From positions 1 to 64,000 of the forward strand of contig WGLZ01000039.1 in the NCBI GenBank assembly GCA_016471375.1: a stretch of DNA of 64,000 bases, written 5' to 3'. Each line of letters begins with the position of its first letter. Positions within the stretch are counted from its first letter, which is position 1. The notes beneath the pieces were generated by a model that was not told the DNA's origin, did not search any database, and saw only the letters and a program-made list of their open reading frames with translations. Shown here piece after piece: positions 27,425 to 36,113 of this stretch. This stretch comes from Cyanobacteria bacterium RI_101. Lineage in GTDB: Bacteria > Cyanobacteriota > Cyanobacteriia > Cyanobacteriales > Microcystaceae. Position numbers and translations under genes: made by a program.

Positions 27425-27465
27425 GGCTTCCCTGGCCAAAACTTTAACGTCTTACCAGGGAAGCC
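27425..27465. repeat. Perfect 11-base inverted repeat between ho1 and the SDR gene
   Basis: GGCTTCCCTGG at 27425-27435 and CCAGGGAAGCC at 27455-27465 with a 19-base loop. The right arm is the last codons of the SDR gene. It lies between convergent genes, so it may act as a transcription barrier, but it has no T-run. Confidence 0.65.
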
Positions 27466-28219
27466 GAGCGCCGTCCCAAGAGAAAAAAGAACCGCTATCC
27501 TCCGGGCCGAGGGACTTTAGGACAGTTATTAATTGGCTCACCGTCCGTTCCGCGGAAAATAATTTCTCCGGCGGCACATTTTTTTGGAAGGGACGGGATA
27601 ACTCCGTATCAGTGGTGCCGGGGTGGAGCAGGACTAGAGTCGCCTGCGGCGCCGAGCGCCGATATTCCAGAGCCGCGGTTTTAATAAACATATTGAGCGC
27701 CGCTTTAGAAGCCCGGTAGCCATACCAGCCCCCCAGTTGATTGTCGCCAATACTGCCCACCTTAGCGGAAAGGAAGGCGAAAACGCTGGGGTCTGGGTGA
27801 CGGAAATGGGGCAAAAGCGCCTGGGCGAGTAAAACCGGGCCAATGCTATTGACGGCGAAATAAGTTTGGAGATGATCCGCCCGCAGTTGCCGCAGGTTTT
27901 TTTCCGGTTGTAGCGTCTCGTTTTGCAATAGTCCCACACAGTTGACGGCGCCGTGAAGACGGGGGGGCAAAGCGGCGCTTAGGTTGGCGATACTGTCCGG
28001 CTCGGTTAGATCGAAGGGGAGTAAATGGAGGCGTTCGGGATACTGGGTTTGGAGGTCGGCTAAATCTTGGGAGCGCCGCCGATACGCGCCCCAAACCTCG
28101 GCGCTGGGATACTGGCTCAACCAATAACGGGTAAAGCCGCCGCCTATGCCGCCGGAGGCGCCGAGAACCAAAAAATGGGGCCGGGGCAGAGGGGCCCAAG
28201 GATCTGGAGGAAGAGACAT
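27452..28219 (-). CDS. Short-chain dehydrogenase/reductase
   Basis: A 255-residue classical SDR of unknown substrate. Seen: the cofactor motif LVLGASGGIGGGF, the NCVG stretch (AVNCVGLL, in place of NNAG), and the active-site YGYRASKAALNMF (YxxxK). A basic patch after strand 2 (YRRRSQ) suggests NADP(H). It is close to the CsgA/SniffeR-like branch. It ends within an inverted repeat shared with ho1. Confidence 0.88.
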   Translation of the reverse strand: MSLPPDPWAPLPRPHFLVLGASGGIGGGFTRYWLSQYPSAEVWGAYRRRSQDLADLQTQYPERLHLLPFDLTEPDSIANLSAALPPRLHGAVNCVGLLQNETLQPEKNLRQLRADHLQTYFAVNSIGPVLLAQALLPHFRHPDPSVFAFLSAKVGSIGDNQLGGWYGYRASKAALNMFIKTAALEYRRSAPQATLVLLHPGTTDTELSRPFQKNVPPEKLFSAERTVSQLITVLKSLGPEDSGSFFSWDGARLPW

Positions 28220-28282
28220 GGACGGGAATAAAAACGGCGAGATCAGAGGTAGTTTAACGCAGGACCAACCAGTGTATAAAAA

Positions 28283-29038
28283 CTAGCTCCGCAACAAAAT
28301 CGCCCCGGCTCCCCGGCTACTGTACAGGAGGAGGGAGAGGACTAGATCCGCCGCCACGATCAAGACAAGGGATGTTAACACCGTCGCGGCGCTAGCGTCC
28401 CCGGCGCCGGGGGCCCAGTCTTCGCCCTCCAGACCCCAATAGGCCGCCGTCCAGGTGATAACGACGCCAAAAACCAGTCCTTTAATCCCCGCTAGTAAGA
28501 GTTCGCCGCTCTGGAGAGTGACCCGAGCGGAATTGAGAAACATGGGGCCGGGAATGTCGTAATAGACCCAAGCAAACCAAGCGCCGCCCGCTAAACCCAA
28601 GGGAAGACTTAGGATCCCTAGGACTGGAATTAAGGCGCAACTGGCCCACAGCGCCGGCAAAATCTGGGATTGAAAGGCAACCCCTTCAGTTTCTCCTCGA
28701 TTGGCTCGCAACTCCGCCGCTAGACCGGCGCTTTTCTGGGCCGCCACCACCACGGCGGTGACAATCACGATCAACTCCCGGGCCAGGGCGATAGCCACGG
28801 CGCCGCCGACAATCCGTTCTCCCCCAAACACAATGACCTCCCGAGCCACTTGAAAGGCGACGATCATGCCGATAATAGCCGCGGCGGGTAGGACGATGGC
28901 TAAAACGGGAAAGCCCCCCAAAAAGACCTGCCGGAGCCACGCCTGGGGAGCGGGCGCCCGGGTCAAGGCCCTCCGCCCAAAAACGGCGCTGAAGCGCAGA
29001 CCCCGCAGGACGGTATTCAGCAACGGAGCCGGGGCCAT
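28283..29038 (-). CDS. MlaE/YrbE-family ABC transporter permease
   Basis: The 251-residue membrane protein has about five hydrophobic segments and the MlaE pattern: GGFPVLAIVLPAAAIIGMIVA, ALARELIVIVTAVVVAAQ, GLAAELRANRGETE, LPLGLAGGAWFAW. Family knowledge: MlaE permeases move lipids between membranes with an MCE-domain partner and an ATPase; none is visible next to this gene. The start is ATG at 29038, two bases after the thiS stop; an upstream frame from 29107 overlaps thiS and is rejected. Confidence 0.85.
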   Translation of the reverse strand: MAPAPLLNTVLRGLRFSAVFGRRALTRAPAPQAWLRQVFLGGFPVLAIVLPAAAIIGMIVAFQVAREVIVFGGERIVGGAVAIALARELIVIVTAVVVAAQKSAGLAAELRANRGETEGVAFQSQILPALWASCALIPVLGILSLPLGLAGGAWFAWVYYDIPGPMFLNSARVTLQSGELLLAGIKGLVFGVVITWTAAYWGLEGEDWAPGAGDASAATVLTSLVLIVAADLVLSLLLYSSRGAGAILLRS

Positions 29039-29040
29039 CC

Positions 29041-29244
29041 CTAGCCGCCCCCCACAATGGTGACGATTTCCAAACGGTCGCCGTCTTGCAGTTGAGTCTG
29101 GGGCCAAAACTGGCGGTGGAGGATTTCGCCGTTGTACTCAATGGCGATCAGCTTGGGATTCAGACCCGCTTGGGATAGAAAGTCCAGCAGGGGTTGAGAT
29201 CCGGGGCAAAGCCGCTCTTCGCCGTTAACCCAGAGTGATGTCAT
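29041..29244 (-). CDS. thiS: Sulfur carrier protein ThiS
   Basis: A 67-residue ubiquitin-fold protein ending in Gly-Gly-Gly (IVTIVGGG), the tail that carries sulfur as thiocarboxylate for the thiazole of thiamine. Also typical: LWVNGEERLCPG at the start and LQDGDRLEIVTIV. No TPP riboswitch and no thiG is adjacent. It is followed two bases later by the MlaE-type permease, so the two share a transcript. Confidence 0.92.
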   Translation of the reverse strand: MTSLWVNGEERLCPGSQPLLDFLSQAGLNPKLIAIEYNGEILHRQFWPQTQLQDGDRLEIVTIVGGG

Positions 29245-29323
29245 GGTGAAAAATTTCCCCTCAAGGCGTCATCCTTAGAATTATGTCCTAAGAAGATGTT
29301 GGGTGAGCCTCCTAGCTTTCCGT

Positions 29324-29400
29324 GAATCCCCCTAAATCCCCCTTTGCAAGGGGGACTTTAAAGCCGGTTCCCCCCTTTCCAAGGGGGCTAGGGGGGATAA
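29324..29400. repeat. Dispersed C-rich/G-rich palindromic repeat, copy 4
   Basis: GAATCCCCCTAAATCCCCC, AAGGGGGACTTTAAAG, GGTTCCCCCCTTTCC, AAGGGGGCTAGGGGGG. Same orientation as copies 1 and 2, and AGAAGATGTT occurs about 30 bases upstream as in copy 2. Confidence 0.85.
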
Positions 29401-29460
29401 AACTAGGAGATTGGTTCTATCCAACCACTAACCTAAATTTAAATTACAGAGCACAAAATT

Positions 29461-30096
29461 ATGGACGCATCCGTTGTTTATCAAGGGCAGTTCGGCCCCT
29501 TTACCCTCGACAAACAGGATTATCAAGAAGTTATCCTCTACCGCGCCGGTCTCGGACTAGCGGCGCTCTCCTTTCTCTTCGGCGCCGGGTTAACCTTGAC
29601 CCTTGGCCCCAGCCCCGTGTTAACCCAAATCTTAACAGCCCTCTACTGGAGCTTTCTAGCCGGGTTGGGGTTGAGCCTTTGGATGATTCATATCTATTTA
29701 CGTCCCCTCCATCGGCTTTTACAAGTCTTTTGGCTGGTCGGAGTGATGACGTCCCTTGCCCTCAGCCTTACAGTTGGGCCCTTCTCCTTGCTCTCCTTCA
29801 GCTATAGCCACCCCTGGACGCTCTGGGGACTGGGCTTTAGCTTTGCGGCGCTGACGGGGATTTTCTTTAAAGAGGCGTTTTGTTTTAACCGGCTGGAGAC
29901 TAAATTTCTGACTCCCCTAGTTCCGAGTTTACTTCTAGGACATTTAGCCGGTCTCTGGACGCCGGGCGTGGAAAAAGGTCTTTTGGCCCTTTGGGCGGCG
30001 CTGTTTGCTATCTTCGCCCTGCGGAAGGTCCTGCAAGCCATTCCCCCGGATATTGGCGATAAGTCGGTGTTTATTTATCTACGGGAACAAGGATAG
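29461..30096 (+). CDS. DUF2301 multi-pass membrane protein
   Basis: The 211-residue protein has six or so membrane helices (about 25-200) and ends with the conserved PDIGDKSVFIYLREQ. The N-terminal YQGQFGPFTLDKQDYQEVILYR and this tail match a cyanobacterial DUF2301 family of unknown function. ATG at 29461. Flanked by palindromic repeats on both sides, so it is probably transcribed alone. Confidence 0.76.
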   Translation: MDASVVYQGQFGPFTLDKQDYQEVILYRAGLGLAALSFLFGAGLTLTLGPSPVLTQILTALYWSFLAGLGLSLWMIHIYLRPLHRLLQVFWLVGVMTSLALSLTVGPFSLLSFSYSHPWTLWGLGFSFAALTGIFFKEAFCFNRLETKFLTPLVPSLLLGHLAGLWTPGVEKGLLALWAALFAIFALRKVLQAIPPDIGDKSVFIYLREQG

Positions 30097-30148
30097 ATAT
30101 CAGATGACAGTTATAGCGGTCGTAGATGATTCGTAAATCAAGCTCCTT

Positions 30149-30263
30149 AACCACCCCGCCCCTTCGGGGCACCCCTCCACAGGAGGGGAATCCTCAAATT
30201 AATGTGTCAGAGCTTAATTCCCCTCCCCTGGAGGGGTGGCAGGCGTAGCCTGACGGGGTGGTC
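30149..30263. repeat. 115-base palindromic element (MITE-like)
   Basis: The left arm begins AACCACCCCGCCCC and runs to GGAGGGGAA; the right arm begins TTCCCCTCC and runs to GACGGGGTGGTC. The two arms pair over most of their length, with small inner hairpins (CCCCTTCGGGG and a GGCGTAGCC motif). The ends CCACCCCG/CGGGGTGG are complementary. It lies between two plus-strand genes. Its sequence differs from the CCCCCTAAATCCCCC family. Confidence 0.8.
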
Positions 30264-30337
30264 AAACTTCGGGATGAGGACAAGATTCATAAACAATTTG
30301 CGATGACTATACCAATTACCAGATGACCTGAAAATGA

Positions 30338-30982
30338 ATGAGCGGTCTTGATCCTTACCACGCCCTCGGTCTGCGCCGTAATCCCTTCTACGCGCCCAGT
30401 TCCCTGCAAATCCCCCCGGAGCGCTGGCTGGACTGGGGCTACTCCCAAGCGCCGGCGCCGGGAGAGAGGCTATTTGTCCAAATTCTGGGCGTCAAGGGCG
30501 CCGGAAAAACCTCCCATCTCCTCCACTGGCAAGCCCAAACCGGCGGCGCTTATTTTTACCAACCGCCCTGGGACTGGCGGGCGTTTCCGCCGACCGCTTC
30601 CCCGGAGAGTCCGTTAATCGTCTATTGGGACGAAGCCAATCGGATTCCTTTACCCACTTTACTCTGGAGTCTAGGGCGGGCTTACCGTGATTTCCTAACG
30701 GTGGTGGTGGGCGCCCATTGGAACCTAGCGCCCTGGGCTAGAATGACCGGCTTTAGCGTCCAAACTCGGCGCTTGGGGATGTTGACGGCGGAAAGGCTAG
30801 AGGTTTGGGCGACTCGACAACTGCAAGCCGAACTGATTTTTCCCGATCTCCCGGCGCCGGATTTAGCGTTAACCCCGGAGATTTTGGCGGAGATAGCCGC
30901 CCAATCCCAGGGTTCTTGGCGTCAAGCCGCCAGTTTCCTGCACCGTTGGACGGCCCGGTTAGCCCAAAAAGCGCCGAAATAA
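30338..30982 (+). CDS. Small P-loop ATPase, function unknown
   Basis: A 214-residue protein with a clear Walker A (LGVKGAGKTS, about 51-59) and a probable Walker B (LIVYWDEANRI, about 91-101). The N-terminus DPYHALGLRRNPFYAP resembles the start of ExeA-like or helper ATPases. The C-terminal part (ELIFPDLPAPDLALTPEIL, then QGSWRQAASFLHRW) looks like a lid domain. It may be an AAA-type switch but no partner gene is adjacent. The start is ATG 30338 (ATGAGCGG); an out-of-frame ATG occurs at 30334. Confidence 0.7.
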   Translation: MSGLDPYHALGLRRNPFYAPSSLQIPPERWLDWGYSQAPAPGERLFVQILGVKGAGKTSHLLHWQAQTGGAYFYQPPWDWRAFPPTASPESPLIVYWDEANRIPLPTLLWSLGRAYRDFLTVVVGAHWNLAPWARMTGFSVQTRRLGMLTAERLEVWATRQLQAELIFPDLPAPDLALTPEILAEIAAQSQGSWRQAASFLHRWTARLAQKAPK

Positions 30983-30989
30983 TTCAGGA

Positions 30990-31715
30990 TTAATCCTCGA
31001 TTTCCACCCCTAACTCCCGTAATTTTGCCGCCAGGCGCTCGGCCCGACGCTGGGCTTGCTGAGCGAGTTGTTCCGAAAGTTCCGCCCGTTGATTCGCAGT
31101 CTGGGCGGCTTCATAGAGTTCCTCCGGGGTGAGGAGCTTTTCCCCCGTATCCAAACGATAGAAACCCATCAGATACTCTTCCGCCCGCAGTTGTAAGCCT
31201 AAAACCTGACTCTGGTTATCGGCGATGGGTTCGTAAACCCCGGACTCATTGAGACGGTAGCCCTGGAGTTGACCCGCAATCCAGTCTCCGTAGGGGTCAA
31301 AGAGCCAATATTCCAACACCCCTAACTGCTCGTACAGCGCCTTTTTAAACCCCCAATCCGCCTCTTTTGTACCCGCGGAGGTGACTTCAAAGATAATCGC
31401 CGGGGTCTGTTTCCCCTCCCAGAGTTTATAGTTGGCGTAAAGCCGTTGAGGAATATCAAAAATCACCATCACATCCGGCGCGACCCTCGCCCTCGGTTTA
31501 TCCTTCACGTAATAGAAAAACTGGTCGGCGAAGACCACGGCGGGCTGGTCTTGTAAATAGAGCCGCAGAAGCGCCAAAGTCGTTAGAATGGCGAGGACAT
31601 GTTGCTGGGTTTCGGCCAAGGGTTCTCCGTCGGAACTGGGATAAACAATTTCTGGGGCGGGGGTATTAACAGAGGGGACGGCGCTGGGCGCTCGGGGTTC
31701 AGTGGCGAGGGTCAT
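30990..31715 (-). CDS. Uma2-family (DUF820) restriction-endonuclease-like protein, copy 1
   Basis: The 241-residue protein carries the PD-(D/E)XK-like core of Uma2: ARVAPDVMVIFDIP (Asp), AIIFEVTSAGTKEAD (Glu) and FKKALYEQLGVLEYWLFDP. The C-terminal 60 residues form a coiled coil (ELSEQLAQQAQRRAERLAAK). This family is greatly expanded in cyanobacteria and its biological role is unclear. A second, shorter member is encoded at 60615-61229, with a changed first acidic residue. Confidence 0.85.
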   Translation of the reverse strand: MTLATEPRAPSAVPSVNTPAPEIVYPSSDGEPLAETQQHVLAILTTLALLRLYLQDQPAVVFADQFFYYVKDKPRARVAPDVMVIFDIPQRLYANYKLWEGKQTPAIIFEVTSAGTKEADWGFKKALYEQLGVLEYWLFDPYGDWIAGQLQGYRLNESGVYEPIADNQSQVLGLQLRAEEYLMGFYRLDTGEKLLTPEELYEAAQTANQRAELSEQLAQQAQRRAERLAAKLRELGVEIED

Positions 31716-31901
31716 GGGCTTAAAGACAGCGAGAAACCTATTTGACGAGTGTAACCCCGTTATCTGTCGTCTGGTATTCTGTCATCGGTCTAGTCCTCCG
31801 GCTCTATCCCCAGAAACGGCTGGGAATGGCCAAAAATCCCCCTTAATCCTCTAAACTAACCAGAGATAACTTTTTTGTCGTAAGCGGAGTCACAATCGGT
31901 A

Positions 31902-32771
31902 ATGCAGATGACCTCAACTCTGCAAGCTGTCCCCAAGGAATATTTGCAGGCTGACGGCGGGCTAAACCCTAACCTTTTGATGTTTTTAGGGGCGCTGACC
32001 CTAGTGGGCTTTTCTGTTCCAGGCTACTGGCTCTGGGGGTTTCCCGATTGGCTCTGCTTTAGCGCCAACGTCTTAGCCTTGCATCTCTCGGGGACGGTGA
32101 TCCACGACGCCTCCCACAACGCCGCCCATCGCCATCCTGTTTTAAACGCCATTTTGGGTCACGGCAGCGCCCTGATGTTGGGTTTCGCTTTTCCCGTCTT
32201 TACCCGAGTCCATCTCCAGCACCACGCCCACGTCAATGATCCCGAAAACGACCCGGATCACTATGTTTCCACCGGCGGGCCTTTGCTCCTAATCGCCGCC
32301 CGTTTCTTCTATCACGAAATCTATTTTTTCCGGCGCCGTCTCTGGCGTAATTACGAATTATTAGAATGGTTTTTAAGCCGCTTGGTCTTATTTACCATCG
32401 TTTTCTTGGGGATTTACTACGGCTTTATCGGCTATATCATGAACTTCTGGTTCGTGCCGGCGCTGATTGTGGGCATCGCTCTGGGTTTATTTTTTGATTA
32501 CTTGCCCCATCGTCCTTTTCAAGACCGTAACCGTTGGAAAAACGCCAGGGTATATCCTAGCCCGGTCTTAAATCTGATGATTTTCGGGCAAAACTATCAT
32601 CTTGTTCACCATCTCTGGCCCTCTATTCCTTGGTACCACTACCAACCGGCTTATTGGGCCGCTAAACCCCTCTTAGACGAAAAGGGGTGCGAGCAATCTT
32701 TAGGACTACTACAGGGGAAAAATTTTTGGAGTTTCCTCTACGATATTTTTCTGGGTATCCGCTTTCATTAA
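31902..32771 (+). CDS. crtR: Beta-carotene hydroxylase CrtR
   Basis: CrtR hydroxylates the ionone rings, giving zeaxanthin and myxoxanthophyll precursors; it is a di-iron membrane oxygenase. The 289 residues contain the histidine boxes HDASHNAAH (68-76), HLQHHAH (104-110) and NYHLVHHLWPSIPWY near the C-terminus. VFTRVHLQHHAHVNDPENDP is nearly invariant in cyanobacterial CrtR. ATG at 31902 is followed by a second ATG at 31908. Likely its own transcript. Confidence 0.94.
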   Translation: MQMTSTLQAVPKEYLQADGGLNPNLLMFLGALTLVGFSVPGYWLWGFPDWLCFSANVLALHLSGTVIHDASHNAAHRHPVLNAILGHGSALMLGFAFPVFTRVHLQHHAHVNDPENDPDHYVSTGGPLLLIAARFFYHEIYFFRRRLWRNYELLEWFLSRLVLFTIVFLGIYYGFIGYIMNFWFVPALIVGIALGLFFDYLPHRPFQDRNRWKNARVYPSPVLNLMIFGQNYHLVHHLWPSIPWYHYQPAYWAAKPLLDEKGCEQSLGLLQGKNFWSFLYDIFLGIRFH

Positions 32772-32789
32772 CGATGCCAGAAGAAGGCT

Positions 32790-35018
32790 TTATTCCGGCG
32801 CCGCCATCAGCGCCAGCGCCGAGCGAGCTTCTAACCGATAGGCCGGGGCGTTGATTAAGGGAGCCTGGTCGAGGTCTTGAAAATCCTCGGGGGTCGGTAA
32901 AAAAGTGTCCACCAAACGGCGCCAGCGCCAGCCCTGGGGCAGGGGCGGAATTTCAAAGTCTAAAGCCTCCCGGTAGGCGTTGAGGGCGACGTAAAGATAT
33001 TCCTGCGCCTGGGGTTCGTAGAGGCTAAAGGCCAAGGAGTGGGAATAGTAGCCCCAATCCGGTTGGGCCAGACGGACGCCGTGCCAAATTAAACAGGGAC
33101 GGGGATGGCGCCGTAGGGCTTCTAAGTAAAGGTATTGCAGTTTGGCGGTGTCCACCGGCGCTTCCAAGATTAGGGCTTCGCTGAAAACCGGGGGCGTAAA
33201 GGGAAGACGGGGCAATTTTAAGGCGACGACGTCCAAGACCCGCTCTTCCTGAAAAATCTGGAGGGATTGGGTTAAACGAATTAACCCCCGCAGAAAATGA
33301 GTTTCGTCGCAGTGGCGCTCTTCTTCAGCCCAATCAAACCAACTCAGTTCGTTATCTTGGCAGTAGGCGTTGTTATTGCCCTTTTGGGTGCGACGCACCG
33401 GATCTCCCATCAACAGCATCGGCGTCCCCTGGGAGAAAAAGAGAATGGTCAGGAAATTTTTAATCTGGCGCAGACGCAGGCGGTTAATCTCCGGGTCGTC
33501 CGTTTCGCCTTCGGCGCCGCAGTTCCAGCTAAAGTTCTCGTTACTGCCGTCCCGGTTGTCTTCTCCGTTGGCTTGGTTGTGTTTTTGGTTATAGGAAACG
33601 AGGTCATTAAGGGTGAAGCCGTCGTGACAGGTAATGAAGTTAATACTGCGATTAATGTCCGTGTCCTGACGGTGATAAATATCGGGACTGCCCAGAATCC
33701 GATTCGCCAACTGAACCACGGCGTTCTCGTCTCCTCGCACAAAGCGCCGGACGTCGTCCCGGTAGGGGCCGTTCCATTCCGCGAACCAGTCCGCCAATTC
33801 CACAAATTTACCGACGCTATACAACCCCGCCGCGTCCCAGGCTTCGGCGATCAGTTTGGTGCCCGCCAAAATCGGGTCCGATTCGATGGCCCAAATGATA
33901 TTGGCCATCTCCATCTCGGCGCCGTGAATCGGCGCGCCGTTAATGTCCCGCGCTAAAACCGAGGCTAAATCAAAGCGAAAACCGTCCACGTGCATGACGG
34001 AAACCCAGTACCGCAGACAATCCAGAATCAGCCCCCCCACCACGGGATGATTGGCTTTGACGCTATTGCCGCAACCGCTGTAGTTTTTGTAGTGAATTTG
34101 GTCGTCTTCGAGAATATAGTAAGTCTGATTGTCAATACCTCGAAAAGAGAGGGTCGGCCCCTTTTCGTTGCCCTCCGCCGTGTGGTTAAAGACCACGTCC
34201 AAAATGACCTCAATCCCGGCTTTATGCAGAGCCTTGACCATGTCCCGGAACTCGTCCACGGCGCCGGTGGGATCTTGGCGGGAACTGTAGGCGCTGTGGG
34301 GGGCGAAAAAGCCGATGGTGCTGTAGCCCCAGTAGTTGGTTAAACCGGGTTGGGCGTCCTCCGGGTCGAAGTAATGAACCGGCAATAACTCCACCGCGGT
34401 GATCCCCAGATCTTGAAGGTAGGGGATTTTCTCGATTAAGCCGGCGAAGGTGCCCCGTTTTTCCGGCGCTAGACCAGAATTAGGGTGTTTGGTAAACCCT
34501 CCCACGTGGAGTTCATAGATAATACTGGCGGCGTAGGGGGTTCGTAAAGGGCGGTCGCCTTCCCAATCGTAGTGGTAGGGGTTGGTGTCCACCACCACTC
34601 CCCGCAGAGCCTGGGCGCAATTGTCCCCCGGCGCCATGGCGGCTTGGCGGTTATAAATTTCGGCGCCGACAATGGCCTTGGCGTAGGGGTCGAGAAGCGC
34701 CTTTTGGGGATCGAAACGATGGCCCCGCTCCGGCGCCCAGGGCCCCTTGACCCGATAGGCGTAAACTTGACCGGCGCCGACGCCTTCCACAAAGATATGC
34801 CAATAGAAAAAGGTCTTATTTAATTTCGGATTGAGGGCAATAACTCGACTGGGAGCCGGCGCCGTCGGCTCGTCAAAAAGCAGTAACTCCACGCCCTCCC
34901 CGTGTTTGGAAAATAGGCAAAAATTAACCCCGTCCTCATAGACCGTAGCGCCGAGGGGAGAGGTTTGGCCGGGACGGAGGCCGGGAGCGGGCAGGGGATA
35001 GGCGGGGGGGACGATCAT
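32790..35018 (-). CDS. glgX: Glycogen debranching enzyme (isoamylase type)
   Basis: GlgX removes alpha-1,6 branches from glycogen in the cytosol. The 742 residues comprise an N-terminal CBM48-like beta domain (about 10-150) and a GH13 barrel with VFNHTAEGNEKGP, the nucleophile Asp350 in DGFRFDLASV, the acid Glu392 in AEAWDAAGLY, and the third Asp in ITCHDGFTLNDL. Length and motifs are standard. It is convergent with crtR (18-base gap). Confidence 0.94.
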   Translation of the reverse strand: MIVPPAYPLPAPGLRPGQTSPLGATVYEDGVNFCLFSKHGEGVELLLFDEPTAPAPSRVIALNPKLNKTFFYWHIFVEGVGAGQVYAYRVKGPWAPERGHRFDPQKALLDPYAKAIVGAEIYNRQAAMAPGDNCAQALRGVVVDTNPYHYDWEGDRPLRTPYAASIIYELHVGGFTKHPNSGLAPEKRGTFAGLIEKIPYLQDLGITAVELLPVHYFDPEDAQPGLTNYWGYSTIGFFAPHSAYSSRQDPTGAVDEFRDMVKALHKAGIEVILDVVFNHTAEGNEKGPTLSFRGIDNQTYYILEDDQIHYKNYSGCGNSVKANHPVVGGLILDCLRYWVSVMHVDGFRFDLASVLARDINGAPIHGAEMEMANIIWAIESDPILAGTKLIAEAWDAAGLYSVGKFVELADWFAEWNGPYRDDVRRFVRGDENAVVQLANRILGSPDIYHRQDTDINRSINFITCHDGFTLNDLVSYNQKHNQANGEDNRDGSNENFSWNCGAEGETDDPEINRLRLRQIKNFLTILFFSQGTPMLLMGDPVRRTQKGNNNAYCQDNELSWFDWAEEERHCDETHFLRGLIRLTQSLQIFQEERVLDVVALKLPRLPFTPPVFSEALILEAPVDTAKLQYLYLEALRRHPRPCLIWHGVRLAQPDWGYYSHSLAFSLYEPQAQEYLYVALNAYREALDFEIPPLPQGWRWRRLVDTFLPTPEDFQDLDQAPLINAPAYRLEARSALALMAAPE

Positions 35019-35116
35019 GGCGCTGATTAACCAAACAGTTCTCTTTCCCCCAAACTAGCAAAGCCCCCGCCGAAAGTTGACGCTTTTCGGAAATGTTATG
35101 ATGAGGAGACCTTTTT

Positions 35117-35190
35117 GGGGTTGTAGCTCAGCAGGATAGAGCGAGCGCCTCCTAAGCGCTAGGCCGCCGGTTCGACTCCGGCCAATCCCG
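35117..35190 (+). tRNA. tRNA-Arg, anticodon CCU (AGG codons)
   Basis: Folds as a cloverleaf: acceptor GGGGTTG with CAATCCC (one G-U pair), D-arm GCTC...GAGC, anticodon stem AGCGC/GCGCT with loop CTCCTAA (anticodon CCT), T-arm GCCGG TTCGACT CCGGC. The discriminator is G and no CCA is encoded. TTGACG at 35077 and TATGAT at 35097 upstream may be promoter parts, but the 14-base spacing is short. Confidence 0.93.
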
Positions 35191-35207
35191 TATTTGCGGC
35201 TCCGTTG

Positions 35208-35248
35208 AGTCCGGTTCCCCCCAGAATTGGGGGATTAGGGGGCTGGCC
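35208..35248. repeat. Short G-rich/C-rich palindromic repeat
   Basis: GTCCGGTTCCCCCCAGAATTGGGGGATTAGGGGGCTGG, a truncated variant of the repeat seen at 19444. It lies just downstream of tRNA-Arg and might act as its terminator, though no T-run follows. Confidence 0.6.
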
Positions 35249-35349
35249 AAGCGCTTTCTAACCGGGAAATCGCCATAGCCATCGGCCCGGCGAGCGCTAC
35301 CCTAATAGGGAAATTCGCAATTTCCGCGTTTATTGTTTAAGCCAGAACC

Positions 35350-36090
35350 ATGACCCAAACGCCCCTCCCCCAGTCCAAGGAACCTTTAGCCTTACCCCAG
35401 AGCATCCGGGAAATCACCCTCACCATCGCGGCTAAAAATCTAGACCCCACTCTCCTGAGCGAGCAGTTTCTCAAATTTAGCGGCATTGTTCCCAATGATC
35501 TGGAATTGGCCCGCCAGCCGGTGCTCAATCCTGGCGGCGCTCAGTTGATGTTCAAAAACGGCCTTGGCATTGTGGCTCAGCCTAGGGTGGTGAACTTTAT
35601 GGAAACCCTAACCGGGAAGGAAACCGAGGCGGTCAGCGCCCCGGAAGTGGCCCGCCAGTTTATCGCCAAACTGCCTAACGCCGAATATCAAGGCGTCACC
35701 ATCAGCCCCAAATGTCTGATTCCGTTCCCCAACGACCCCGACGGCGCTCGGAAATACATCACCCAAACCCTCTTAGCGCCGGGGCCCTGGCAGAATTTTG
35801 GCAAAGCGCCGACGCAGGCGGGGATTAACTTTCTGTACCAGTTTGAGGGCTGTCAGTTGAACCTGAACGTCAACCAAGCCATGTTGCAAATTCCCGACCA
35901 AAAACCCGTGGCCGCCATCCTCTTCACCGGCAACTTTAACTACGCCACGGATCATCCCACCCCGGCGGAGCGGATTAAAATCATCGATCAATACCTAAGC
36001 GCCTGGCAGTCCGACGTCCAAACCTTCCAAGAGATGATCGAAGAACGGTTTATGGGCAATAACCAACAACCCGTTTCGGTTTTCGGTTAA
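35350..36090 (+). CDS. Conserved cyanobacterial protein of unknown function
   Basis: The 246-residue protein has no signal peptide or membrane span. No known domain was recognised. Notable stretches are QSIREITLTIAAKNLDPTLL near the N-terminus, GGAQLMFKNGLGIVAQP, and LYQFEGCQLNLNVNQAMLQ, followed by FTGNFNYATDHPT. The repeated beta-type segments suggest a cytosolic beta-rich fold. It lies 23 bases before the CoA-transferase/GNAT gene, so the two may share a transcript. Confidence 0.7.
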   Translation: MTQTPLPQSKEPLALPQSIREITLTIAAKNLDPTLLSEQFLKFSGIVPNDLELARQPVLNPGGAQLMFKNGLGIVAQPRVVNFMETLTGKETEAVSAPEVARQFIAKLPNAEYQGVTISPKCLIPFPNDPDGARKYITQTLLAPGPWQNFGKAPTQAGINFLYQFEGCQLNLNVNQAMLQIPDQKPVAAILFTGNFNYATDHPTPAERIKIIDQYLSAWQSDVQTFQEMIEERFMGNNQQPVSVFG

Positions 36091-36113
36091 TTTTTCCCGT
36101 CCTAAAATTGACC

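Noticed and set aside
29039-29107. Upstream extension of the MlaE-type permease
   Set aside because: It overlaps the thiS coding sequence in another frame.
33297-33956. Long plus-strand frame (219 codons) inside glgX
   Set aside because: Antisense shadow of a strongly supported gene; no family match in the translation.
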